Positions 1-8,138 of a stretch of 64,000 nt of DNA are shown here, piece after piece (the stretch's first letter is position 1; every line of letters begins with the position of its first letter). The DNA comes from JACRPI01 sp964385055 (GTDB taxonomy: Archaea; Nanobdellota; Nanobdellia; Woesearchaeales; DSVV01). The notes below the pieces were generated by a model. It saw only the letters and a list, made by a program, of their open reading frames with translations, did not search any database and was not told where the DNA came from. The translations under genes and the position numbers were made by a program. The stretch spans positions 1 through 64,000 of the forward strand of contig CAYLMH010000004.1 of assembly GCA_964385055.1 (NCBI GenBank). Direction: 5' to 3'.

Positions 1-63
1 CAGAAACCAACACGTTTAGGATATAGCATTGATCATCTTCTTTATCCGCATTTCTCACGCTGA
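1..63 (+). CDS. 3' end of an upstream gene (partial)
   Basis: Frame 1 is open from the window edge to a TGA at 61-63 and gives a 20-residue C-terminal tail ending in YPHFSR. The promoter of the next gene starts right after it, which fits a gene end. Nothing can be said about function, and the stretch is short enough to be open by chance. Confidence 0.35.
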   Translation, partial: QKPTRLGYSIDHLLYPHFSR

Positions 64-102
64 TTCTAAACTTTTATATCTTTAAGCCATCTTATCTCTT
101 CT

Positions 103-867
103 ATGCAAAAAGTTTCCTTCCAAAATAAAGATGGATTAACGCTTCGCGGTTTTGTCTATACTCCATTTTTCAAAAGAGCTGATACCGCCATCCTTTTTCT
201 CCATGGTTTTCCAGGACATTGTTCAGGAACTGCACGACGATTTTGCCGCGTTCTTTCTCTTTTTGGATACACCACAATGGGTTTTGATTTTAGCGGCAGT
301 GATACTTCTGACGGAAAATTCTCTGATAAACTAATGAGCAAAGAAGTTGAGGACGTGAAGTACGCGATTGATTTTCTTGAGAATAAATATGGTTTCAAAA
401 AATTATTCTTGATCGGTATTTCTACTGGCGCAATTGATGCTGCTTTGTACGCGCATTTGGATAAGAGAATCACTGGCGTTGTGTTATTATCTGGTGTTGC
501 TGACTTAAAACGTGGTGTTCATTATGATTTTAGTGCTGCGCAGATTGCTGATTTTAAGAAGAAGAAATACATTGTTTATGATCGTTTGGGAAAATGGTAT
601 CATGGCAAAAAATTGAAGAAAGCATTTTACGATGAATTTTTTGTTTTGAACATTTCTCGCGCGCTGAAAAAATACAGAAAGCCATTGTTGATCGTTCACG
701 GAAGCAAGGATGAAGCTGTTCCTCTTCTCGAAGCAAAGGATTTGTATAAAACTGCAAACGAACCAAAGAAATTAATAGTGATTTCTGGCGCAGATCATCA
801 GTTTTCTTCATTGTGGCATGGATTGCAGGTGTTCAAACATGTTGTTGTCTTCATTCGACAGCATTGA
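103..867 (+). CDS. alpha/beta hydrolase, acylaminoacyl-peptidase/esterase-like
   Basis: A 254-residue single-domain alpha/beta hydrolase, probably cytoplasmic because no signal peptide or membrane segment is visible. The oxyanion-hole motif HGFPG is at residues 34-38. The nucleophile elbow GISTG puts Ser107 in place. The late acid is in VHGSKDE and the catalytic His in GADHQF, so the triad is complete. The length suits small serine hydrolases of the prolyl-oligopeptidase/esterase superfamily; the substrate is unknown. The TATA-like TTTATATC at 73-80 lies 27 bp before the ATG, which suggests a leaderless message. The gene converges on the helicase fragment at 872-1540 with four bases between the stops. 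Confidence 0.8.
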   Translation: MQKVSFQNKDGLTLRGFVYTPFFKRADTAILFLHGFPGHCSGTARRFCRVLSLFGYTTMGFDFSGSDTSDGKFSDKLMSKEVEDVKYAIDFLENKYGFKKLFLIGISTGAIDAALYAHLDKRITGVVLLSGVADLKRGVHYDFSAAQIADFKKKKYIVYDRLGKWYHGKKLKKAFYDEFFVLNISRALKKYRKPLLIVHGSKDEAVPLLEAKDLYKTANEPKKLIVISGADHQFSSLWHGLQVFKHVVVFIRQH

Positions 868-871
868 CGTC

Positions 872-1540
872 TTATTTTTTATAAAATTCAATATTCCCCT
901 CTAAATACGTTCCGTGATGCAACTCTACTGGACGCCAGCTGTCCTCTACTAAGTTTGCATCTAACCATTCCGCAAGCTCTTCTGGATTGCCAATTGTCGC
1001 GCTTAATCCAATGATTTGGATATTCTTCAGGATGTGGCGGAGAATTGTAATTACTATCTCTAAGGTTGGTCCTCTGTCTTGCTCATTGAGGAGATGAATC
1101 TCGTCAATAATAACAATTTTAATGTCTTTCAACCACGGCGCATTATGGCGGATTAATGAGTCCAATTTTTCTGATGTGGTCATGATGATGTCGTATGACG
1201 CTAAATGACTGTCACTGCTGTCTGTGTCGCCAATGGATAACGCAATATTTTTGTCTGCATATTTTTGTTTGAATGATTGATACTTTTCTGACGCCAATGA
1301 TTTTAATGGAACAATGTAGATTGCTTTTCCTTTTTTTTCGTATATGCAATTCATTGCGGCAAGTTCAGCGATCAATGTTTTTCCAGATCCTGTTGGGGTG
1401 CAGACAAGAAGATTTTTACCTTCAAATAATCCTGCGTTTATTGCTTTGATTTGCGATGGTCGTAGGTCTTGGAATTTTTCTTTTTTTAAGACTGCAAACA
1501 GATGGTGGTTGATGATTGGTTCGAGGTCGTTAATTTTCAT
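872..1540 (-). CDS. truncated Hel308/Ski2-type helicase (RecA1 domain only)
   Basis: A 222-residue protein matching only the first RecA domain of superfamily 2 Hel308/Ski2 helicases. The Q-motif region (RPSQIKAI), Walker A TPTGSGKT (about residues 49-56), motif II DEIH and motif III SAT followed by IGNPEELAEWL are all present. Full Hel308 proteins are about 700 residues; here the second RecA domain, winged helix and ratchet domains are missing. The stop codon is followed at once by the convergent hydrolase gene, so the missing part is not in another frame downstream. It is either a decaying remnant or a stand-alone domain; alone it should not unwind DNA. The intact motifs argue that the truncation is recent or the fragment is retained. 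Confidence 0.7.
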   Translation of the reverse strand: MKINDLEPIINHHLFAVLKKEKFQDLRPSQIKAINAGLFEGKNLLVCTPTGSGKTLIAELAAMNCIYEKKGKAIYIVPLKSLASEKYQSFKQKYADKNIALSIGDTDSSDSHLASYDIIMTTSEKLDSLIRHNAPWLKDIKIVIIDEIHLLNEQDRGPTLEIVITILRHILKNIQIIGLSATIGNPEELAEWLDANLVEDSWRPVELHHGTYLEGNIEFYKK

Positions 1541-1629
1541 GGAAAGATGTGATTTTCTTTAGTTTAAATAATCTATTATGAATGAAAAACAATCTCATCA
1601 TTTGATTTTCTGCATAAAATAATTATAAC

Positions 1630-1690
1630 CCCCTTGCGCCTCTTTTGGTGCAATGGGTCCCCCTGACATTAAGGTTTTACAGGTGCGTGT
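1630..1690. repeat. intergenic hairpin repeat, copy 1
   Basis: Positions 1649-1670 (TGCAATGGGTCCCCC then TGACATT) are identical to 45927-45948. In both copies GCAATGGG is the right arm of a hairpin (left arm CCCCTTGC here, CCCATTGC at the other copy). GGTGCGTGT follows at 1682-1690, a word that also follows the other copy and two further intergenic repeats. It lies between the helicase fragment and the zinc-finger gene and contains no gene. Confidence 0.55.
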
Positions 1691-1729
1691 ATTTTTTATT
1701 GTTAAGCAAAAAACCATAAAAAACAAACC

Positions 1730-1737
1730 TTTAAATA
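1730..1737 (+). promoter_or_regulatory. TATA box of the zinc-finger gene
   Basis: TTTAAATA preceded by AAACC, about 27 bp before the ATG at 1761. The same CGAAACCTTTAAATA-type BRE/TATA string recurs at 39782, 49596 and 58389. Confidence 0.55.
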
Positions 1738-1760
1738 TCTGGACATGAAGAAAATGATCC

Positions 1761-1910
1761 ATGGTCGAAAGCAAGTGGCGAAAACAAAAAAAAGCACATG
1801 AACCTACAACAGAAGGGGTTTGTCCTTATTGTAAAAAGCATGTAAAAGCACTCGAAGCGCACATGAAAGTGAAACACTTGAAAGAATTGAAAAAGAAAGC
1901 GAAGAAATAA
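1761..1910 (+). CDS. small C2H2-type zinc finger protein
   Basis: A 49-residue, lysine-rich protein starting MVESKWRKQ. It has one zinc-finger motif, CPYCKKHV followed by HMKVKH, with spacing C-x2-C-x12-H-x4-H. The basic tail KKKAKK fits nucleic-acid binding. Small single-finger proteins of this sort are common in archaea and mostly unstudied. The TATA box TTTAAATA at 1730-1737 is at the right distance for a leaderless transcript. The gene stands alone between two convergent or divergent neighbours. Family-level identification only; the target is unknown. Confidence 0.7.
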   Translation: MVESKWRKQKKAHEPTTEGVCPYCKKHVKALEAHMKVKHLKELKKKAKK

Positions 1911-1989
1911 TTTAGAATATCCCTGGTTCTCTAGGTTTTTAACATTTTTGTCAACAATTTTATAAACAGAATATTATTTTCTTCCTCTT

Positions 1990-2520
1990 ATGACCTCATC
2001 TGTATTTCAGGGTTTTGCAGGGCTTGCTCTTGCACTTCCTATGGCATTTGCATTTCAACACAACACGCGGCTTTATGGTCAAGAAATCGAAGAAGCAACT
2101 GCGCATGTCATGCGTTATGATGGTTGGTTTCATGTTGTTGGGGGAGTAACTCCAAATCATAAGGAATGCACTGCGACCGATCTTTCTTCAAGCACTTTCC
2201 TTGCGAGCCAAAGAAGATATACTTGTGATCTTTACTTTCAAGAATTTTCACAACCTGCGTCTTTTTCTATTCGTGTTTCTTACAATGTTCGAGAAGATGC
2301 TGATCTCATTGCATCACTTGACGCTGTGTTTTTAGATAGAAGATATGAACAACGAGCAGAAATTCATGATCGTGTCAATCATCCCCAAGAAGTTGTTCAT
2401 CTTGGCATTGTTCTCGAACGCTTTGACGATGCGGTTGTAGAGAAAAAGTCTTGTACGCTTCGCGCGCTTCCCTACGAGCATAAAACAATGACTGTTGATA
2501 CATTTGTTTGTCACCCATAA
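1990..2520 (+). CDS. hypothetical exported protein
   Basis: A 176-residue protein of unknown function. The first 22 residues (VFQGFAGLALALPMAFAF) are hydrophobic with an AFA-like end, which looks like a signal peptide or anchor. The rest is polar with four cysteines (HKECTA, YTCDLY, KKSCTL, FVCHP), possibly two disulfides outside the cell. The TATA-like element TTTATAAA near 1960 is at leaderless distance. The next gene (PCD) follows after 31 bp but has its own TTTAAATA at the end of this gene, so co-transcription is uncertain. No family recognised. Confidence 0.6.
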   Translation: MTSSVFQGFAGLALALPMAFAFQHNTRLYGQEIEEATAHVMRYDGWFHVVGGVTPNHKECTATDLSSSTFLASQRRYTCDLYFQEFSQPASFSIRVSYNVREDADLIASLDAVFLDRRYEQRAEIHDRVNHPQEVVHLGIVLERFDDAVVEKKSCTLRALPYEHKTMTVDTFVCHP

Positions 2521-2551
2521 ATTTAAATATTTCTTTGGGTAGGGATTCTTT

Positions 2552-2875
2552 ATGGAGCTTCAAAAAAAGAAATGCACACCTTGCGAAGGTGGTGTACCAG
2601 CACTTTCTGATCCTCAAGCACAACGATTTTTGAAAATGCTCAAGGGATGGAAACTTGTTTCTGGCAGAATTGAGAAAGATTATACCTTCAAAGATTTTGT
2701 CGATGCGTCAGCATGGCTTGAACGCGTGAAATTTCTTGCAGAAGCAGAAGGGCATCATCCAGATATTCATTGGACGTGGAATAAGATTACACTTGTTTTA
2801 TGGACGCATGCGATTGGTGGTTTAAGTGAGAATGATTTTATCCTCGCTGCGAAGATTGATGCGTTGGGGAAGTGA
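2552..2875 (+). CDS. pterin-4a-carbinolamine dehydratase
   Basis: A 107-residue member of the PCD/DCoH family, which dehydrates 4a-hydroxytetrahydropterins and in some organisms acts in molybdopterin-related or regulatory roles. The signature EAEGHHPDIHWTWNKI followed by WTHAIGGLSENDF contains the conserved HHP and the second His/Asp positions of the active site. The length is normal, with a short CTPCEGG leader carrying two cysteines that is common in archaeal and bacterial PCDs. A TTTAAATA box at about 2521-2528 gives a leaderless start. No pterin-dependent hydroxylase is visible nearby. Confidence 0.88.
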   Translation: MELQKKKCTPCEGGVPALSDPQAQRFLKMLKGWKLVSGRIEKDYTFKDFVDASAWLERVKFLAEAEGHHPDIHWTWNKITLVLWTHAIGGLSENDFILAAKIDALGK

Positions 2876-2901
2876 TTCTTTTTTTCTTATCACATTCCTT
2901 T

Positions 2902-2970
2902 ATGGAAATATATGCCCTTTTAATCATTTTTCTCTCTTTAGCTATTATTTATTTAATAAAAAATAAATAA
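2902..2970 (+). CDS. possible 22-residue membrane peptide
   Basis: ATG at 2902 opens a 22-codon frame that is almost wholly hydrophobic (ALLIIFLSLAIIYLI) and ends in KNK. A single membrane helix with a basic tail is plausible for a microprotein, but the AT-rich sequence would yield such a frame by chance. No clear promoter or ribosome site. Confidence 0.2.
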   Translation: MEIYALLIIFLSLAIIYLIKNK

Positions 2971-3026
2971 AGCATGGGGATTCAAAAGGAGTTGAGCGAT
3001 TATATTTTAGAAAAAATTATGCCTAA

Positions 3027-3749
3027 CTATTGCTCAGGTTGCAAAACAGTTTTTTCTTTAGGAATTGCAGTAATTTGGACATAACGATCATTTGCATTAG
3101 CAGTGGTGTCACAAATTCCCATTCCTCGTGGACCTAATTTTTCTGAAGAAATGTCAATAAAGTCATAATTGTCCTTTGCATAATAAGCAAACGTAACTTC
3201 GTCTGGCACACACCACATATACATCATTGTTTCAAAACCTTCTAAACGAGGAGTTATATAATCAGATGATTCAACTCTTTGAGGTTCAAAATTAAAAGAA
3301 TGGTCATAACATACGTCTGATTTTTCATCACCATAATGCATGAAATGGCGATATTCTCCATCAACAAACATCTTCCAATTCGTAGGACTATGTCTTCGCT
3401 CAGCAAAGTCTTCGCGACCTACAAGCAGATACCTATGCGTCTGGAATGGAAAATCTTTCATAAAGGTGCATAGATCATTGATATCATCTGACTCCATCAA
3501 CCAACTTTCATTTGGGTAATAAATGGTAAGATTATTTCCATCACGTTTATTGTGACTAGAATACCTCCAATCAACACACTCCTCTTTTTTGCGTTCCGCG
3601 TAAACACGTGATACTTCTTCTTTCCACTGAGACACGTATGGTAAATCCCTGATGCTTACGTCATGTTTGTTCAAAGCATCAAGACCAAAGATAGTAACTA
3701 ACCCTGCACCAACTACTGCTCCTGTTGCTAATGTTTTCCATGATTCCAT
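3027..3749 (-). CDS. hypothetical membrane-anchored protein
   Basis: A 240-residue protein with one N-terminal hydrophobic segment (LATGAVVGAGLVTIFGL) that can act as an anchor, followed by a soluble domain rich in Asp, Tyr and Trp. Six cysteines are scattered through the outer domain. I chose the ATG at 3749 over a TTG two codons earlier because TTTATAAG lies about 28 bp upstream of it. No family recognised. Its stop is 54 bp from the start of the next unit, and it is transcribed separately from the minus-strand operon behind it. Confidence 0.6.
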   Translation of the reverse strand: MESWKTLATGAVVGAGLVTIFGLDALNKHDVSIRDLPYVSQWKEEVSRVYAERKKEECVDWRYSSHNKRDGNNLTIYYPNESWLMESDDINDLCTFMKDFPFQTHRYLLVGREDFAERRHSPTNWKMFVDGEYRHFMHYGDEKSDVCYDHSFNFEPQRVESSDYITPRLEGFETMMYMWCVPDEVTFAYYAKDNYDFIDISSEKLGPRGMGICDTTANANDRYVQITAIPKEKTVLQPEQ

Positions 3750-3803
3750 AGGCAAGAGAAACCGTTATTAACTTATAAATTTATTCCTTAAAAGTAATAA
3801 AAG

Positions 3804-6008
3804 CTACTTCCACTCAGGTTCCACGACTTCCCTAAACACCGTCGTATAATTTGTAAATTCTCCAAGCTCGCCTAAATCTTCAAGATAGATCGGATTATCC
3901 ATTCTAAAAACATAAAATGTGACGCCTTTCGCAGACTGAAGATCATCGCTTGCGACTTCCCATTGGCCTGTTGTCGTGTCTAATGAAATTTGGCCAAGCA
4001 TTGCGGGAGTCATATTCACTTCTGGATATTCCACAGTTTCATTGCCATAAGTCTCATTTCGCGCGGGAATTATGACTCCTGCCTGATCTAGCAATAATGC
4101 GTTCACGGTGTATGTTCCGCTGACCAAACTGACATTGACTGGTTCATCTTTTGTAACAGTTACGACTTGCGAATATGGTGTTTCAAACAATTGGTCAGGA
4201 ACTTTTTCCAATGTGACAAGAACACTATCTGTTCTGCTCATGTCAAACGCAAGATTTCGCAATGACGCAGCACTCATACTTTGATTTAATCGCGCGCTTG
4301 GAATAAACTTTATTTCTACTGGAACACTTTTGATTGGTTCAAGAAGCACAATTATTTTTCCATCTTGCTCAGGAAATGTATCTATGCTGCTGTATGCAGT
4401 ATAATATCCTGTTGCGTCAATTCGCACTGCGCCGCCGATACAGACAGGGAATGTGCTCTCATAATCTCCTGCTGCGTTTGTCGCGCCCATTAAACAAGTA
4501 CTATACGTTCCACAACGATACGCAACAGACGCGCTATTGATTGCGTCTCCTGTAATCCCATTATACGCGCTGACTTCAATTGTTCCACTCAATCGTTGCG
4601 CAGCATCACAAATCAATGTTTTTTCAGGCACTTCTGCTGTCGAATACACTGTTTCATTTGTTTCTGCATCAATGCCTGAAGGATAGGTTGTTGGAACGCC
4701 TTCTTTGAGCGAAATTTCCACTTTTGAGGAATCCCATGGCCCAAACGTACCATCTCCTTTTGCCCACTCCATAAGGTTCTTATTATCTCTGATGTTTGCT
4801 TCCATCGCAATCAAGAATGTGTAGCCTTCTCCACTAAATGATTCTTCGTCTCGCAATGAAACCACAACAGGATAACTCACATCATAAAAAAATGAATAAT
4901 GATTTGTTTGGATTGGTGGAAGAATGTTGAGTGGAAATTCACTTTTGTAACTATTTGGCTTCAGTAATTCACCTACTTTCGGCGTTATTTCCATATAATA
5001 ATCAGTTGCTTCATTGACAGGAGAGAGAAAATTTACTTTGAGATCTCCAAATGGATACTCACTCTCTCTGGTGAGCATCGCAAAGAATCCTGTTCCATAT
5101 TTGTTCTCTGGTGTTAATTCCACAACACCGGTTGTTCCTTGAATCTGGATTAATGGAAAATATGTTCCCATATATTGACCTAGCTGCTCTTTGACATTTT
5201 GTTTTACCCAGTATATTACTTCATATCCTTCTGTAAACGCTGCGATTGGTGGAAGTCGTTCTTCGTCAAGTCCACTATACGCGCTAATAATGTTGAGGAG
5301 AATCTGCTCGAAAAACTGATTTCGAATCTCCATCGAAACAATTTCCGCTGCTGCATTGTACATATCTTTTAATGGAATATCTTTCTCTACATACCAATTT
5401 TCGAGTGATCCGCTTGCGTCTCCATTTGTCCATGTGATTGGGTAGTTGAGTTGCGCATACACTGCTTTGTCGCCGATAGATGCGGTAAGTACTGGCGCTT
5501 CTGTTTCTGTAATCTCATATTGTTCTAATGACTCGAAATTGTTCAAGCATTCCTGTAATTCATCTGTGATATATGAAGCTATTTGTGTTTCCATTGTTTC
5601 AAGAGTTGGAATATTTTTTGTTGTTATGGAACATCTCGTGCAGCCGTGGGTTGTGTCTTCATACCACCAGTATGGAATTTGGAGTGTGCCAAACGGTGCA
5701 GTATCGCTCGATGTTGCATCTGTTTCATCAATAGAAAAACTTCTTCCATGCACATCTGTTCTGCTGAGATTGATATAACCCCCTTGTTGTCCAATGAGAA
5801 GGATTGCTTGTTTTGTGGTTTCTTCGAGGCATGAGGAGACATAATTTTGCACCACAAGCGCTGCTCCTTCTGCTTCATCCTGCTTTAACGCAATGCCTGC
5901 TTCTGCTTCGATAACTTGCGTTCTGATGTAATAAAAAATTCCAATTCCTAAGAGAAGGATGAGTCCAATGACTATGAAAATAGTCACTTGTCCTTTTTTT
6001 TCTCCCAC
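3804..6008 (-). CDS. large pilin-like anchored surface protein
   Basis: About 734 residues. The N-terminus GEKKGQVTIFIVIGLILLLGI is a short basic stretch, a Gly-Gln junction and a long hydrophobic helix, the arrangement of archaeal class III/type IV pilin-like signal peptides. The remainder is a large extracellular, Thr/Tyr/Glu-rich domain with paired cysteines (HGCTRC, YRCGTYSTC) and a C-terminal beta-rich carboxypeptidase-regulatory-like stretch (VYSTAEVPEKTLICDAAQRL onward). The frame extends to 6098, but that would overlap the upstream gene. A GTG at 6008 preceded by AGGGGTGTTAGA, the same Shine-Dalgarno arrangement as other genes here, is the better start. Third gene of the operon 7430 to 3804. 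Function unknown; a surface or adhesion role is inferred. Confidence 0.6.
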   Translation of the reverse strand: MGEKKGQVTIFIVIGLILLLGIGIFYYIRTQVIEAEAGIALKQDEAEGAALVVQNYVSSCLEETTKQAILLIGQQGGYINLSRTDVHGRSFSIDETDATSSDTAPFGTLQIPYWWYEDTTHGCTRCSITTKNIPTLETMETQIASYITDELQECLNNFESLEQYEITETEAPVLTASIGDKAVYAQLNYPITWTNGDASGSLENWYVEKDIPLKDMYNAAAEIVSMEIRNQFFEQILLNIISAYSGLDEERLPPIAAFTEGYEVIYWVKQNVKEQLGQYMGTYFPLIQIQGTTGVVELTPENKYGTGFFAMLTRESEYPFGDLKVNFLSPVNEATDYYMEITPKVGELLKPNSYKSEFPLNILPPIQTNHYSFFYDVSYPVVVSLRDEESFSGEGYTFLIAMEANIRDNKNLMEWAKGDGTFGPWDSSKVEISLKEGVPTTYPSGIDAETNETVYSTAEVPEKTLICDAAQRLSGTIEVSAYNGITGDAINSASVAYRCGTYSTCLMGATNAAGDYESTFPVCIGGAVRIDATGYYTAYSSIDTFPEQDGKIIVLLEPIKSVPVEIKFIPSARLNQSMSAASLRNLAFDMSRTDSVLVTLEKVPDQLFETPYSQVVTVTKDEPVNVSLVSGTYTVNALLLDQAGVIIPARNETYGNETVEYPEVNMTPAMLGQISLDTTTGQWEVASDDLQSAKGVTFYVFRMDNPIYLEDLGELGEFTNYTTVFREVVEPEWK

Positions 6009-6052
6009 TCTAACACCCCTTTTTGAATATGAATAAATAATTTTTATTATGT

Positions 6053-6880
6053 TTATGTGACATTCTTTGCAATAACGAAAAAATAAAACCGTACCCAACT
6101 CATTGTTATCAATAATAAGGCAAGCATCGCTACGCCCAATGTTGGAGGCGCGATAAGATTAACAATAATCGTCAACAGAATTGCGCAAACAAAGACTGTG
6201 ATTGGCGCAACGCCAATGAGCACGACAAAGTGCCTGAATTTTTTTACTCCAACAACAAAGGTTTCTTTGAACAGCGTAATCCACGTGTGTTTTTCTGTCA
6301 ATAATAATCTAAAAAATGGCGTGAAATACATGTATCCTGCAAGTACAATAATCAATAATATTGCTGCTGCACGCACTTCAAATCCAAAAAAGACAATGAC
6401 TGCAACAAGAAACCACAACGATTGCCAGAGCATGTTCATCCACAAGAATTTCTTGAAGTAGGTTATGGTGAGTTTTATGTTTTTGAGGTGCATCCAGATC
6501 ATTGCCTTGTACGCACTTGTTACTGCAAAAAAAGCAGCCAAACTTGCGATTAGGATGATCCCTAATTTGATGAGCGATGATTTAAACAAATACAATGACT
6601 GACTCATCGCGTTTGTGATCGCAGGATTTGTCGCACCATTTGTCGCTGAAAGATTCAGATAGATTCCAATAAATGATTGTAATGATGCCGCGAGCGGAAG
6701 CGCGACAGCTCTGAGAATTGCGATGAATAACATGAATAATCCTGCCATTGCGAGGATATAGGCAATATCAAAAATGAGTGTCATCGCAAATGCCTTATCA
6801 AGTTTGCTGAACGAATGGTACCACCACTGCAGATGCGCGGTTTTTGTTTTCTTCACTTCCTCTTTTTTTTGTTTTTTCAT
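6053..6880 (-). CDS. polytopic membrane protein
   Basis: A 275-residue integral membrane protein with about six hydrophobic helices, a lysine-rich N-terminal tail (MKKQKKEEVKKTK) and a Trp/Tyr-rich loop (HLQWWYHSF). No catalytic motif is seen. Its ATG is two bases from the stop of the upstream secreted protein (6882-7430) and its stop is 45 bp from the start of the pilin-like protein, so the three are almost certainly one operon. It may be the membrane partner or export/assembly component of the two exported products; that is inference from position only. Confidence 0.65.
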   Translation of the reverse strand: MKKQKKEEVKKTKTAHLQWWYHSFSKLDKAFAMTLIFDIAYILAMAGLFMLFIAILRAVALPLAASLQSFIGIYLNLSATNGATNPAITNAMSQSLYLFKSSLIKLGIILIASLAAFFAVTSAYKAMIWMHLKNIKLTITYFKKFLWMNMLWQSLWFLVAVIVFFGFEVRAAAILLIIVLAGYMYFTPFFRLLLTEKHTWITLFKETFVVGVKKFRHFVVLIGVAPITVFVCAILLTIIVNLIAPPTLGVAMLALLLITMSWVRFYFFVIAKNVT

Positions 6881-6881
6881 T

Positions 6882-7430
6882 TTAGTAGCTTGTTTTTTCG
6901 ACGATTGGAACTTTTAATGCTTCTGATCCATCTTCCATGAGAATTTGAAGATGCGTGTAGACAACATCTGTTTCTATGATTTCATAACTTGCGTCTCCTG
7001 TTTCTGCTGTCGCGTATCCTGTATGGACTTCTTCGCTGTCTCCTTCTTCATCAATAAGATAGACAGTATACATAATGCTTTCATTTAATGGTTGCACATA
7101 CCATCCCATTTCGTAGAGTGTTGTGTCGTATAATGGTGTGGAGAAACCTTGAAGCGTTATGGTGAGTTTTGAAACAGGTTGAAAGTTTGCTGCTTCTGCG
7201 CTGCTGTAGACATCACTTGGAGTTTCTGTCCCTGCCCAATCTTGGCAGAAAAGAATTTCTTCTTCACTCACTTCATACCAGTCCGGAATAATCAATTCGC
7301 CGCCTGTTGTATAATAGGTGTCGCTTGCGCTTTCATCGCCATAATCTAAATAATATTGCGCATACGCTACTCCTGTAAAAAGGAGAAAGAGAAAAATAAG
7401 CATAATTCCATACAGTGCTTTTGCTTTCAT
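6882..7430 (-). CDS. hypothetical secreted protein
   Basis: A 182-residue protein with a clear Sec signal peptide: MKAKALYG, then the hydrophobic core IMLIFLFLLFTGVA, then a Y-A-Q cleavage region near residue 25. The mature part is acidic and rich in Tyr/Thr/Glu (YYLDYGDESASDTYYTT), with beta-strand character. First gene of the minus-strand operon; a TTTAAA box at about 7453-7458 lies upstream. The twin-hairpin element at 7476-7563 sits just behind that promoter. No family recognised. Confidence 0.6.
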   Translation of the reverse strand: MKAKALYGIMLIFLFLLFTGVAYAQYYLDYGDESASDTYYTTGGELIIPDWYEVSEEEILFCQDWAGTETPSDVYSSAEAANFQPVSKLTITLQGFSTPLYDTTLYEMGWYVQPLNESIMYTVYLIDEEGDSEEVHTGYATAETGDASYEIIETDVVYTHLQILMEDGSEALKVPIVEKTSY

Positions 7431-7475
7431 GCTTGTTTTTCTAGGCCTTTTCCTTTAAATATCTTTGGGTGTATT

Positions 7476-7563
7476 AGTAACGGACACAAATAAAACATAC
7501 TTGTTGTCCGTTACTGGAATAGTAAACGACATTATCTGTTATGTGTTAATTGTGTCGTTTACT
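7476..7563. repeat. twin-hairpin element, copy 1
   Basis: Two adjacent perfect inverted repeats: AGTAACGGACA (7476-7486) with TGTCCGTTACT (7505-7515), and AGTAAACGACA (7521-7531) with TGTCGTTTACT (7553-7563). The loops are 18 and 21 nt and are complementary to each other over 13 positions with two mismatches (around ACATA and TATGT). The geometry matches 32151-32249 and 46085-46175 although the arm sequences differ. It lies upstream of the promoter of the operon starting at 7430. Confidence 0.75.
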
Positions 7564-7571
7564 ACTTCTGT

Positions 7572-7844
7572 TTAATTTCCATTGCCATAAAGCGCTTCCT
7601 GGATCTCTCTATGTTTTGGACCTAGTGCCATTTCTATTGGTACATGTTGTCCAAGTCCATCCGCAAGCTCTCGTTGCTGCTCTAAAATCTGGCTATGGTA
7701 TATTCTTGCTTCATCTCTGTTCCCTATAACAAGATATGCGTGAAGCAATCTGTATGGGTCTTCTAATCGATGTTTTGTGAGGTCGTCTCCCCATCTACTT
7801 GTGGTGACGTTTGCAACGTCGTCAATTGTTTGTGCTGCTGTCAT
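7572..7844 (-). CDS. hypothetical protein
   Basis: A 90-residue soluble, mostly helical protein (MTAAQTIDDVANVTTSR to QEALYGNGN). The start is fixed by a strong Shine-Dalgarno AGGAGG eight bases before the ATG at 7844; a longer frame upstream lacks such support. The sequence DPYRLLHAYLVIGNRDEARIYHSQILEQQ suggests a tetratricopeptide-like helical pair. No family recognised. Nothing certain lies in the 294 bases between it and the radical SAM gene except that gene's TATA box (TTTATAAT near 8107). Confidence 0.55.
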   Translation of the reverse strand: MTAAQTIDDVANVTTSRWGDDLTKHRLEDPYRLLHAYLVIGNRDEARIYHSQILEQQRELADGLGQHVPIEMALGPKHREIQEALYGNGN

Positions 7845-8138
7845 GTATTTCTCCTCCTGTTTCACCACTTCATGAAGCAGTTTCAAGAACAAAAGAAATT
7901 TCTGAACAAAATGGACAACACTATGTTTCTACTCTCTCTAGAATTCAAGAAAAAACTTCAGAAGTTGTATTGGTCAATGCAGTGGGCTTTAGCCAAAACT
8001 AAAATAAAACTGAACCGTACTGCATTTTTTATCCATAATGTTTTGTAGGAGTTGGAAATATATAAAGGGTTTGACATATTTGTGAAAATTCTTAATTTCG
8101 CCAAACATTTATAATTCACTCCTTGTTTTTTTGCTTCT

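Noticed and set aside
6009..6098. Longer N-terminus of the pilin-like protein
   Set aside because: Would overlap the upstream gene and put 30 residues before the pilin-like leader; the GTG at 6008 has a ribosome site.
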